DNA of 64,000 nt, from assembly GCA_963734625.1 (NCBI GenBank), contig CAVTHW010000006.1:62001-126000 (forward strand), written 5' to 3'. The DNA comes from CAVTHW01 sp963734625 (GTDB taxonomy: Bacteria > Acidobacteriota > Terriglobia > Bryobacterales > Bryobacteraceae). This document shows, piece by piece, positions 43,193 through 51,994 of this stretch; position 1 is the first letter of the stretch, and each line of letters begins with the position of its first letter. The notes beneath the pieces are model-generated. The model had not been told where the DNA came from. It did no database searches and saw nothing but the letters and a program-made list of their open reading frames with translations. The position numbers and the translations under genes were made by a program.

Positions 43193-43407
43193 CCGATCAG
43201 TTCGTCCAGCGGGCGCGTCTCGCCACGCCGGTGCTCTTCCAGCGCCTCGCGGGCCAGGGATCGCAGCGTAGCCGGCTGGTCACGGAAACGGCGCGCCCAG
43301 GCTTCCTCATCGTCGAGAGTCTCGATGATCTGTGCTGCGATGGCGTCCTGCTCATCGCGTGAGAGGGAGTCGACGCGGCGCAATGCTTCCTGGAGCAAGC
43401 CGGTCAT
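43189..43407 (-). CDS. Antitoxin of the RelE/ParE-type pair
   Basis: 72-residue protein starting MTGLLQEALRRVDSLSRDEQ and ending RRGETRPLDELIG. A helical segment with DAIAAQIIETLDDEEAWARRF resembles small antitoxins that precede ParE/RelE toxins, with an acidic C-terminal tail (EEHRRGETRPLDE) suited to cover the toxin. Start ATG 43407; although the frame is open upstream into the sigma54 regulator region, this is only because that gene carries a frameshift. Its stop overlaps the toxin start by 4 bp. Confidence 0.78.
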   Translation of the reverse strand: MTGLLQEALRRVDSLSRDEQDAIAAQIIETLDDEEAWARRFRDQPATLRSLAREALEEHRRGETRPLDELIG

Positions 43408-43448
43408 GCCTCGATAATAGCGCGAACTGCTCCTGTCCCGCCCTGCCC

Positions 43449-44808
43449 CTACCCCTCCTTGTCCTCCACGCCCATCTGCGAGAGGCGGTAGCGGAGGGCG
43501 TTGCGGGTGAGGCCCGAGCAGGCGCGCGGCCTGGCTCTTGTTGCCGCCGGCGCGGCGCAGGGCTTCGCGGATGATCGCTTCCTCGTGCTGGTCGAGCGTC
43601 GTACCATCGGGAAGGAAACCGCCGTTGGCGGCCTCGCGCTGGGGCTGGCCCGTGTCCAGCTTGATGTCGCTCGCCTCCAGCGTGGTGCCGCTGGAGAGCA
43701 CCAGGCTGCGCTCGATGACGTTCTCCAGTTGCCGCACGTTGCCCGGCCAGTTGTGCTCGGCGAGCTTCTTGATTGCACCGTCGGAGATCGCGTTCGCCTT
43801 CGAGTCCGTCTCGGCCGCGAGCTTCTTGACGAAATGCTCGGCCAGAAATGGAATGTCCTCTTTGCGCTCGCGCAGCGGCGGAATGTTGAGCGGAACCACG
43901 TTCAGCCGGTAGTACAAATCCTCGCGGAACGTGCCCTCTTCCAGCGCCGCGCGGAGGTCGCGGTTGGTGGCCGCCAGGATGCGCACGTCGATGTGCCGGA
44001 CCTTGTTGCTCCCGAGCCGCTCGAATTCGCGCTCCTGCAACACGCGCAGCAGCTTCACCTGAATCGAGCCGGGAACATCGCCGATCTCGTCCAGAAACGC
44101 CGTGCCCGTGTCGGCCTGCTCGAACTTGCCCGGCTTGGGCGCGTTGGCCCCGGTGAAAGCGCCCTTCTCGTAGCCGAACAGCTCGCTCTCCATGAGGTTC
44201 TCGGGGATGGACGTGCAGTTGATCTTGACGAAGGGCCGGTCGCGGCGCGGCGAGTGGAAATGAATGGCGCGCGCGATCAGGTCCTTGCCCACGCCGCTCT
44301 CGCCCGCCAGCAGGACGGTGGCGCGCGTGGGCGCCACGCGCATGATGGTCGCGAAGATCTCCTGCATGGCGGCGCTGTGTCCCACGATGTTGTCGAAGGT
44401 GTAGCGCCGCCCGAGCTCTTCGCGGAGCTGGCGGTTCTCGTCGCGCAGCGCGCGGAATTCCAGGGCCTTGGCGATCACCGTCGTCAGGTGGTCCAGCGAA
44501 AACGGCTTCATCAGGAAGTCGGCGGCGCCCGCCTTCATGGCATCGACGGCCTTCTCCACCGTGCCGAAAGCCGTCATCACGATCACCGGCGTCCGCGAAT
44601 CCTGGCGATTGAGCAGCGTCAGAAGCTCGATGCCGTCCATGCCCGGGAGCCGGAGGTCGGTCAGCACCAGATCGGCGCGGCCGGCCAGCTTCAGCGCATC
44701 TTCCGCCGTTCCGGCTTTGTCGACCTCATAGCCCGAAGACTGAAGCTGCAACTCGACGACACGCCGGAGCTTCTCTTCGTCCTCGACAACCAGAATGCGA
44801 TGTTTCAT
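43449..44808 (-). CDS. NtrC-family sigma54-dependent response regulator (frameshift near C terminus)
   Basis: Regulator of about 452 residues after repair. Receiver domain with D51 (VLTDLRLPGMDG). Central AAA+ domain with Walker A GESGVGKD, the sigma54-contact loop GAFTGA, Walker B region TAFLDEIGD and an arginine finger region GNVRQLENVIERSL. The C-terminal Fis-type helix-turn-helix reads EEAIIREALRRAGGNKSQAARLLG, then an extra base at ~43513 (GGGCCTCAC) breaks the frame. The repaired end is LTRNALRYRLSQMGVEDKEG with stop at 43449. Without repair the frame runs into the antitoxin at 43189. ATG overlaps the kinase stop. Confidence 0.9.
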
Positions 44809-46043
44809 TCGGAATGCAATGGCAGGTAGACGTGAAACACGCTGCCTTTGCCGAGCTCGCTTTCAAAGGCCATTTTACCGCCGTGCCCGTCGACAATCTT
44901 GGAGACGATCGCCAGACCCAGGCCGACGCCGTCGGGCTTGGTCGTGAAGAACGGGTTGAAGATGCTTCCCTTGTCGCGGGGGTCGATGCCGGCGCCCCGG
45001 TCGATCACGGAGATTTCGACTCCATCACCGGCCGGCCTGGTCTTCACGGTGACGGCGCCGCCGGGCTGGGACGCCTGTGCGGCGTTGACCAGGAGATTGT
45101 AGAAGACACGCTCCATCAACTCCGCGTCGAACTTGAAACGACGAACGTCGGGCGAGTAGTTCTTGTAGACCGTCACCTGGCGGTTGGCGCCGTCGCGCTC
45201 CAGGTGCAGCACCGCGCGGTCCAGAACTTCGGTCAACTCGGTGGTTTCCAGCCGCGGCTCCAGCGGCCGGGCGAACTCGAGGAAACGCGTGACCAGGGAG
45301 TTGGCGCGGTCCACCTCGGTGGCAATGAAGCCGGCCAGCTCGCCGGCGACTGGGTTGCCTTCAGTGAACTGGTTCTTGAGCATCTCCGCGGACGCGCGGA
45401 TGGTCCCCAGCGGATTGCGAAGCTCGTGCGCGAGCCCGGCGGAGAGCTGGCCCAGGGCCGCCAGCCGCTCGCTCCTCCGCACCGCTTCCTCCGCCACTTG
45501 GAGGTTCTGCTTGGCCAGCTCCAGTTGCTCGGCGGCGGCCTGTGATTTGCGCCGCTCCACGCGGCCTGCCTCGGCCAGGCGGTAGGTCAGATATGCCACC
45601 ACCGTGAGGAACAGGATGCGCAACGAGAGCTCCCTAATTTCGTCGCGAGGAATGTATTGTCGCGCCCAATCCACCTGCAGCAGGCAGGAAAGATAGGCCC
45701 CGCAGGCCAGAACCGTAACGATGGCGGTCCCGACGGCGCCCAGGGTGGTGGCGGCGGAGAGCACCGGCAGCAGCAGGATCAGGTAGTAGCTGCTGCTGAC
45801 GCCGCCCGTGAAGAGGATGAGCAGGTAGCCCAGGAAGAGCTTGATGAGAATCGAGACAACATTGCCGGTATTCGAAGCGAGGGCGGGGATCTTCGGTTCG
45901 AGGACCTGGAGCAGGGCCAGGCACGAGAGCAGGAAGATCTCCCCGGCGCTGCGCGTGCCGCTGACAAACCCCAGAGCCGAGAACAGCAGCAGCCATACCG
46001 CATCCTGGGGGCGGACCAGCCGGATCCAATGCCGCGAAGCCAC
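44805..46043 (-). CDS. NtrB/ZraS-like membrane histidine kinase
   Basis: Histidine kinase of 412 residues. About six membrane helices (residues ~10-155), a coiled coil (RRKSQAAAEQLELAKQNLQVAEEAVRR), HisKA motif GLAHELRNPLGTI, N box NLLVNAAQAS, DRGAGI and GVGLGLAI. Start GTG 46043. The stop overlaps the start of the sigma54 regulator (ATGA), so the two form a coupled pair. No periplasmic sensor domain, so the signal is probably membrane-borne or read within the membrane. Confidence 0.93.
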   Translation of the reverse strand: MASRHWIRLVRPQDAVWLLLFSALGFVSGTRSAGEIFLLSCLALLQVLEPKIPALASNTGNVVSILIKLFLGYLLILFTGGVSSSYYLILLLPVLSAATTLGAVGTAIVTVLACGAYLSCLLQVDWARQYIPRDEIRELSLRILFLTVVAYLTYRLAEAGRVERRKSQAAAEQLELAKQNLQVAEEAVRRSERLAALGQLSAGLAHELRNPLGTIRASAEMLKNQFTEGNPVAGELAGFIATEVDRANSLVTRFLEFARPLEPRLETTELTEVLDRAVLHLERDGANRQVTVYKNYSPDVRRFKFDAELMERVFYNLLVNAAQASQPGGAVTVKTRPAGDGVEISVIDRGAGIDPRDKGSIFNPFFTTKPDGVGLGLAIVSKIVDGHGGKMAFESELGKGSVFHVYLPLHSE

Positions 46044-46095
46044 GCGACCATCTTACCCGGCTTTGTGGCAGAATGGAGGTCTACCCCGGTCTCGC

Positions 46096-46701
46096 ATGAA
46101 CCCGCAACCCGGAAACACCGACCCTGAGGAGCAAACCGTGCCCGCAGAAACCGCGACCTTCGCTGAGATTCTCTCCCAGTTCGAGGAGTCGCATAAACAT
46201 GAGACAGGCCCGCGCAAAGGAATCGTCGTGGCCGTATCGTCCGATTGGATCTTCGTCGACATCGGACTAAAGACCGAGGGCGTCCTGCCCGCCAGCGACT
46301 CCCGTGACGCTCAGGGGGAGACCGTGATTCAGGCCGGCGACATCCTGACGGTCACCATCACCGGCCGCAACTCGGAAGGCTACTACACGCTTTCCAAGCT
46401 GAGGGTGGAGAAGCCCAAGGACTGGTCGAGCCTCGAATCGGCGTCCGCCGAACGCCGGGTCATCGTCGGCACGGTCACCGGCGCGATCAAGGGCGGGCTA
46501 AGCGTGGACGTGGGCGTTCGCGCGTTCATGCCGGCTTCCCGCAGCGGCACGAAAGACGCCGCCGAAATGGAGGCCCTGGTCGGGCAGGAGATCCAGTGCA
46601 AGATCATCAAGCTGGACGTGGCCGACGAGGACGTGGTGGTCGACCGGCGGGTGGTTCTGGAGGAAGAAGAACGCCAGGCAGCGCCAGAAGGCGTTCGATG
46701 A
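46096..46701 (+). CDS. rpsA: Ribosomal protein S1, N-terminal part (frameshifted)
   Basis: First 195 or so residues of an S1-type RNA-binding protein: TFAEILSQFEESH, S1 domain 1 (KGIVVAVSSDWIFVDIGLKTEG) and domain 2 (VIVGTVTGAIKGGLSVDVGVRAFMPASR). Mid-linker at ERQA one extra base (G 46681) shifts the frame and the ORF stops at 46701. ATG 46096 is used; GTG 46138 is an alternative nearer the family start. S1 is normally essential, so an error is more likely than loss. Confidence 0.88.
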   Translation: MNPQPGNTDPEEQTVPAETATFAEILSQFEESHKHETGPRKGIVVAVSSDWIFVDIGLKTEGVLPASDSRDAQGETVIQAGDILTVTITGRNSEGYYTLSKLRVEKPKDWSSLESASAERRVIVGTVTGAIKGGLSVDVGVRAFMPASRSGTKDAAEMEALVGQEIQCKIIKLDVADEDVVVDRRVVLEEEERQAAPEGVR

Positions 46702-47797
46702 GTTGAAGGAAGGCGCCGTCGTGAGCGGCACGGTGCGCACCCTGACGGACTTCGGCGCGTTCGTCGACATCGGCGGGATGGATGGACTGCTGCACGTTGC
46801 CGACATCTCCTGGGGCAGGGTAGGGAAGCCCTCCGACGTGCTCAGCGCGGGCGACCGGATTGAAGTGAAGATCTTGAAGATCGATTCCGCGTCGCACCGC
46901 GTGGGCCTCGGTCTCAAGCAGCTCAGTCCCGACCCGTGGAGTCTGGCGGAAGAAAAGTACAAGCCGGGCGACCGTGTGCGGGGCAAGGTGACGCGGGTCG
47001 CGGATTTTGGCGCGTTCGTCGAACTGGAGCCCGGCGTGGAAGGGCTGATTCGGCTGGCCGACCTGTCGTGGTCCAGGAAGATTCGCAAGCCCAGCGACGC
47101 GGTGAAGCCGGGCGAATTGGTCGAGGTGATGGTCGCGGGCGTGAAGGCCGCCGACAAACGGATCGGCTTGAGCCTGAAGCAGGCCCTCGGCGACCCATGG
47201 GACGAGGCGGCCACGAAGTTCGCCGTGGGCGCCATCGTGGAAGGCACGATCACGAATCTGGCGGATTTCGGCGCTTTCGTGGAGCTGGGCGAGGGGATCG
47301 AGGGCATGATCCACATCGGCGACATGAGCAGCGAGAAGCGCCTCAAGCACCCCAAGGAAGCCGTGGCCAGCGGCCAGCGCGTCAGCGCCATGGTGCTGGA
47401 AGTGGACCGCTCCAAGCGGCGCATCCGGCTGGGGCTGAAGCAACTGGAGCCCTCCTCGATTGACGAGTACATCGCCGAGCACAAGGTGGGCGACTCCGTC
47501 ACCGGCCGGATTGTGGACGCGAGCAAGGCCCGAGTCAAGGTCGAGCTGGGAGACGGCGTTATGGCTGTGTGCCAACTGCCGGTGGAGACCAAAGCCGAGG
47601 CTCAACCGCGCGAGGCCGCGCCCAAGATCGATCTCAGCGAAATGACCGCGATGCTTTCCGCTAAGTGGAAGCAGGGCGCCGGGCCGTCGTCGGCGCCAGG
47701 CAAGCGCGAGGCCGCCCGCGCCGGCCAGGTCCGCAGCTTCCGCATCGCCCAGCTCGACGCCGCCACCAAGACCATCGAACTCGAACTGGCAGAGTAA
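46682..47797 (+). CDS. rpsA: Ribosomal protein S1, C-terminal part
   Basis: Continuation RQKAFDELKEGAVVSG with S1 domains 3-5 (TVRTLTDFGAFVDIGGMDGL, KVTRVADFGAFVELEPGVEG, TITNLADFGAFVELGEGIEG) and a divergent domain 6 (VTGRIVDASKARVKVELGDG), then a charged tail. With the N-terminal part this gives six S1 domains and ~565 residues, the usual bacterial S1 size. A TTG at 46703 could start this part alone, but would lose the first two domains that bind the ribosome. Confidence 0.9.
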   Translation, partial: RQKAFDELKEGAVVSGTVRTLTDFGAFVDIGGMDGLLHVADISWGRVGKPSDVLSAGDRIEVKILKIDSASHRVGLGLKQLSPDPWSLAEEKYKPGDRVRGKVTRVADFGAFVELEPGVEGLIRLADLSWSRKIRKPSDAVKPGELVEVMVAGVKAADKRIGLSLKQALGDPWDEAATKFAVGAIVEGTITNLADFGAFVELGEGIEGMIHIGDMSSEKRLKHPKEAVASGQRVSAMVLEVDRSKRRIRLGLKQLEPSSIDEYIAEHKVGDSVTGRIVDASKARVKVELGDGVMAVCQLPVETKAEAQPREAAPKIDLSEMTAMLSAKWKQGAGPSSAPGKREAARAGQVRSFRIAQLDAATKTIELELAE

Positions 47798-47838
47798 CGC
47801 TTGCTTACGCGCGCGGCGTGTTTGCAGCAACCCGCACC

Positions 47839-47875
47839 GAACCGCGACCGGCAGGGAGCGGTCCCGACGGGCCAT
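47839..47875 (+). terminator. Structured repeat and probable rpsA terminator
   Basis: ACCGC (47841-47845) pairs with GCGGT (47858-47862) around gaccggcaggga; directly after comes a second GC stem (gtcccgacgggcc) and a T run (catttttc, 47873-47880). The first hairpin is a variant of the one at 34084-34105, so this is a dispersed element that here seems to serve as a terminator. Confidence 0.55.
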
Positions 47876-47900
47876 TTTTCCGCAGCCTGTAAAGCTTGCG

Positions 47901-48836
47901 CTACTGCGGTGCGGGGAACCACCTCAGAGTCGGGTCGATGGGCCGGTCCCACATCACGAGGTTGTTGCCATCCGCCCCCAGCAGGCGTTGACCGGGCGTG
48001 TATTGCTCGTCATTGACCGGCTTCCACGATGAGGTATCGCGGTCGTAGAACATCAGTCTTCTGAAGCGCTGTCTACCCTCCTGCTGGAGCCCGTAGAGGC
48101 CGTGGTGGTCAGTGAAGGCGATGCCGCCGGAGGGCAGGTTGCCGAGGTTCCAACGGGAGAACTCCCGGCCCTGAAGGTCCACCTCAACCAGCATCCAGGT
48201 TGATCTTCCGGGCGAGGCTCTGCCGATGCCAAACAGCCCGATTCGATCAGTCGCCACCCGTATCATGTCGACGTTAGGGAGGCTAGTGAAGTTCTCAGGC
48301 AAAGAACTCATGGGAAGATACGTGCCGACTTCCCTGCCATCGTCAGTGTACTTGTGCAGCATCCTCGGGTCTTGCGGGTAGTCGCCCGGCGTACCCTTCG
48401 GGACGCTGAGCCCCCCGTAGGCCCAGATAAAATGCGCCTCGCTAAAGCAAACCGCGCTATACCGGAATGGGAAAACATCCAGGAAGCGGGTTTGCTGGCC
48501 GGCCGCATTGAAGAATACGAGCGCGCCTCGCGGTGACCGCACCGGTCCGTACGAGATTGCCGCGACTGCCATCCCGTCCCGATCGACCGCGACACTGCTC
48601 ACTCGGACTTCTTCCTGGTTCGGCGCCCTCACGTCGATGTCGTACCGGCGAAGACCCTCCGGGCTGTACATGATGATTCGCGTGTCCCGCTGGGTGTAGT
48701 AGAGATACCCCAGCTGGAAATGAGCGTCCCCGAAAACGGGTGTGGTGACGCCCCGATAGAACACCTCGCGGACCGCGTCGGCGGCGGAGAGGGACGCCGC
48801 GAGAGCCAGCGCCACCGAGGCCAGGCGAATCAGCAT
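47901..48836 (-). CDS. Secreted protein of unknown function (propeller-like)
   Basis: Protein of 311 residues with signal peptide (LIRLASVALALAASLSAADA). No recognised domain. Repeating pattern of aromatic strands (YYTQRDTRIIMYSPEGLRRYDIDVR, VRVSSVAVDRDGMAVAAISYG, GGIAFTDHHGLYGLQ) suggests a six-bladed propeller of the 6-bladed NHL/TolB-like kind. Convergent with rpsA and divergent from the ECF sigma gene; the divergent gap contains TTGACGCAA at 48857. Confidence 0.7.
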   Translation of the reverse strand: MLIRLASVALALAASLSAADAVREVFYRGVTTPVFGDAHFQLGYLYYTQRDTRIIMYSPEGLRRYDIDVRAPNQEEVRVSSVAVDRDGMAVAAISYGPVRSPRGALVFFNAAGQQTRFLDVFPFRYSAVCFSEAHFIWAYGGLSVPKGTPGDYPQDPRMLHKYTDDGREVGTYLPMSSLPENFTSLPNVDMIRVATDRIGLFGIGRASPGRSTWMLVEVDLQGREFSRWNLGNLPSGGIAFTDHHGLYGLQQEGRQRFRRLMFYDRDTSSWKPVNDEQYTPGQRLLGADGNNLVMWDRPIDPTLRWFPAPQ

Positions 48837-48948
48837 GGTGGGCCTCCTGCCCTATTTTGACGCAAGTTCGGGCGAATCGTGCAGGGAATCCGGCCCAAAA
48901 GCCCCTAAAAACCCGCCTACCCTTTTCCCTCCTCATCCGTCAATATAG

Positions 48949-49552
48949 GTGTTGACGATTCAACGGGAAGTCGCGTTGGAGGCCCAGATAGGCGCAGCGC
49001 CTTCACTTGACGAAGCGGCTTTGATCCGGGCCGCCCAAAAAGGCGATCATGACGCCTTCGAGCGCTTGGTGCGCGCTCACGACCAGGGTGTCCTGCGCTG
49101 CGCCATGAACCTCCTGCGCAGCCCGGAAGACGCCCGTGATGTTTACCAGGAAGCCTTCCTGCGGGCCTACAAGAGCCTGCCCAGCTTCCGCTTCGACTCC
49201 AGCTTTCACACCTGGCTCTACCGGGTTGTGACGAACCTCTGCCTGGACCGTCTGAGGAGGAAGAAGGTTCGCCGGGAGGATGATTCGGTGGAACTCGCTC
49301 GAAAGTGCGCGCGAAGAACGGGCGGAAGGAGACCCTGAGCGCGCCCTTCTGAGCCGGGAGTTGAGCGCCCGGATTCAGGAGGTCCTTCAAGGCTTGACGC
49401 CGCGAGAGCGAACCGTGTTCGAACTGCGCCACTACCAGGGGATGCGGCTGAAGACCATCGGCGAGACGCTCGGGACCTCGGAAGAGGCCGCCAAGAATTG
49501 CCTGTTCCGCGTCACGCAAAAGATGCGGGCGGCGTTGGGAGATTTCGTATGA
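48949..49552 (+). CDS. ECF sigma factor (one-base frameshift between regions 2 and 4)
   Basis: RpoE-type sigma factor. Region 2 is in the first frame (AALIRAAQKGDHDAFERLVR, DARDVYQEAFLRAYKSL, FRFDSSFHTWLYRVVTNLCLDRLRR). One extra base at about 49297 (CTCGCTCG) shifts the frame, and region 4 continues LESAREERAEGDPERALLSR, VLQGLTPRERTVFELRHYQG, TIGETLGTSEEAAKNCLFRV. Repaired length is ~200 residues. Read straight, it stops at 49338. Start GTG 48949 assumed. The stop overlaps the next start (ATGA), identifying the partner as its anti-sigma factor. Confidence 0.87.
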
Positions 49553-50355
49553 ACTGCGAATCGGTTCGTAAACAGCTTGCCCTACTCCTCTACGGCGAGC
49601 TGGCCTTCGAGGAGGAAGAAGCCGTCCATCAGCATCTGGAGGGCTGCGCGGAGTGCCGTCTGGCCCTGGATCGCCAGAAAGCCCTTCACGGCGCGCTCGA
49701 CGAGGCTGAGGCCAGCGTGCCGGATGGCTTGCTGGCCGAGTGCCGCCGGGATCTGCGGGCAGGTCTGGAGCGGACCGGCGGCAGACGCAGCCTGCTGCGC
49801 CGCCTTTGGGACTGGACGGACCAGCCGGTCTCCCCGCTGCTGCTGAAACCCGCCGGCGCGCTGGCCCTGGTGGCGCTGGGGTTCTTCGCGGCCAGGCTGA
49901 CCTCCACCCCCGCCGCGCCGCCGCCTCAGGTCGCGGCCGGACCCGATCCCGCGACCCAGCAAGTGCTGCTCCAGGCCGCCAGGAACGCTTCCGATCCCGG
50001 GCTGCGCATGAACTCCATGGAAGTCCTGGGCAGCCGCGCCGAGTCACCCGAAGTCAGACAAACGCTGGTCAATGCGGTGCGCAGCGACCCCAACTCCGCC
50101 GTGCGGCTGAGGGCCGTCGAATCCCTGAGGTCCTACCGCGGCGACCCGCAGGTTCGGTTGGCATTGGAGAACGCGCTCTTTTCGGACGACAACCTGGGCG
50201 TGCGCACACAGGCCATCGACATCCTGGTCATGCACAAGGACATGGCGATCGTCGGCACTCTCCAACATCTCATGGAGCGAGAGCAGAACGATTACATTCG
50301 CCAGCGCTGCGAGAAGGCTTTGAGCGACATGAACGCCTCCATGGTGACGTTCTAG
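49549..50355 (+). CDS. Zinc-finger anti-sigma factor with periplasmic HEAT repeats
   Basis: Protein of 268 residues. N-terminal zf-HC2-type domain (C3, H and C in HQHLEGCAEC, residues 30-45) for binding the sigma factor, one membrane helix (LLLKPAGALALVALGFFAA, ~100-118) and a C-terminal ~130-residue HEAT-repeat domain (LRMNSMEVLGSRAESPEVRQ, AVRLRAVESLRSYRGDPQVR, LGVRTQAIDILVMHKD) that should lie in the periplasm. ATG 49549 overlaps the sigma stop. The HEAT domain is an unusual sensor for an anti-sigma factor and suggests that a protein partner is sensed; the PDZ protein following 32 bp later is a candidate. Confidence 0.88.
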   Translation: MNCESVRKQLALLLYGELAFEEEEAVHQHLEGCAECRLALDRQKALHGALDEAEASVPDGLLAECRRDLRAGLERTGGRRSLLRRLWDWTDQPVSPLLLKPAGALALVALGFFAARLTSTPAAPPPQVAAGPDPATQQVLLQAARNASDPGLRMNSMEVLGSRAESPEVRQTLVNAVRSDPNSAVRLRAVESLRSYRGDPQVRLALENALFSDDNLGVRTQAIDILVMHKDMAIVGTLQHLMEREQNDYIRQRCEKALSDMNASMVTF

Positions 50356-50387
50356 CGCGCTTCCCGTCTATCGGATTGGAGGAAGTT

Positions 50388-51252
50388 ATGAGAGCGATTG
50401 GATTGGCAGTTATTTCTAGCCGGGCTGGTTATGGCCGGTGGTTTGAACGCTCAGCAGGCGCTGCTGGGAGACCCCTTCGATTCTCGCATCATCGAAGTGC
50501 AGACGCTGGTGGCTGGATCGGGCAGCTATCTCGGAGTCGGTGTCGCCGATATTAATGCGGAGCGGGTTAAGGCCCTGAAGCTGAAGGAAGAGCGCGGGGT
50601 GGAGATCACCAGGGTCGAAGATAACAGCCCGGCGACCAAAGCGGGCTTGAAGGTCGGCGACGTGGTGCTCGACTACAACGGCCAGCGGGTGGAAGGGACG
50701 GCCCAATTCCAGCGCATGGTGCGGGAGACTCCGGCGGACCGCCAGGTGCGCCTGCTAATCAGCCGCGACGGGGCGACGCAGACCGTGACCGCCGCGATCG
50801 GTCAGTTGAACGATTTCATCCGTAACAAGTCGAACATTCTGGCGTCCATCGAGGAGGCCAAGCGGAGGCTCCAGTTGCAGGTTCCGGACACACCGCGCGC
50901 GCTGATGTCCTGGCGCAGCGGCACGCTCGGCGTTGAAGCGGAGGCGCTGTCGGATCAACTCGCTGCGTACTTCGGCGTGAAGGAAGGCGTGCTGGTGCGC
51001 TCGGTGGCAAAGGATTCGGCGGCCGAAAAAGCAGGGATCAAAACCGGCGACGTCATCACCAAGGTGGGTGAGACGAAGGTTACTACCCCGAGCGAAGTCA
51101 CGCAGACGATTCGCGGCTTGCAGGAGAAGAAGACGTTCCCTGTGACCGTGGTGCGGGACCGCAAGGAGATGACCGTGTCGGTGACCCTGGAAGCCACCAA
51201 GACCGGCGTCCCATTGAAAACGCGCATCGTGACCAGGGAAACCCAGCTATAG
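50388..51252 (+). CDS. Secreted double-PDZ protein (frameshift in signal peptide)
   Basis: Protein with two PDZ domains and no protease domain. GGAGG lies 5 bp before ATG 50388. The start reads MRAIGLAV and, after removal of one base near 50412, FLAGLVMAGGLNAQQ, a good signal peptide. PDZ 1 (~residues 40-130) carries SYLGVGVADI, GVEITRVEDNSPATKAGLKVGDVVLDYNG; PDZ 2 (~175-265) carries TLGVEAEALS, GVLVRSVAKDSAAEKAGIKTGDVITKVG. A HtrA-like C-terminal half without the protease suggests a periplasmic adaptor for the ECF/anti-sigma pathway. Read straight, only an ORF from 50398 is open, without a proper start. Confidence 0.85.
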
Positions 51253-51266
51253 CAGGCAGGCTGACC

Positions 51267-51354
51267 GTGGGGCAGGCTGTTCAGCCTGCGGACCCGCTTT
51301 CCAGCGGGTCCAGCCGGCCGGAAGGCCGGCTCCGGGCAGGATTGCCCGCCCCAC
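51267..51354. repeat. Multi-hairpin (REP/BIME-like) element
   Basis: Outer inverted repeat GTGGGGC (51267-51273) / GCCCCAC (51348-51354) encloses four perfect hairpins: GCAGGCTG/CAGCCTGC, GGACCCGCT/AGCGGGTCC (loop ttcc), AGCCGGCC/GGCCGGCT (loop ggaa) and GGGC/GCCC. Located between the convergent ends of the PDZ and nuoB genes. Confidence 0.75.
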
Positions 51355-51392
51355 AAGACAGGCAGAATCTAGGCCGCACTACACCAGCGGGG

Positions 51393-51959
<567 letters not shown>

Positions 51960-51994
51960 GTCTACATTGTGCCATGGACCCGGTAGAATGAAGT

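Noticed and set aside
43189..44808. Apparent fusion of a sigma54 regulator with an antitoxin
   Set aside because: Caused by the one-base frameshift at 43513; the shifted frame gives a normal Fis-type end and stop at 43449.
46681..46703. Programmed frameshift in ribosomal protein S1
   Set aside because: Nine other genes have the same one-base problem without a common slippery sequence, so an error is the better explanation.
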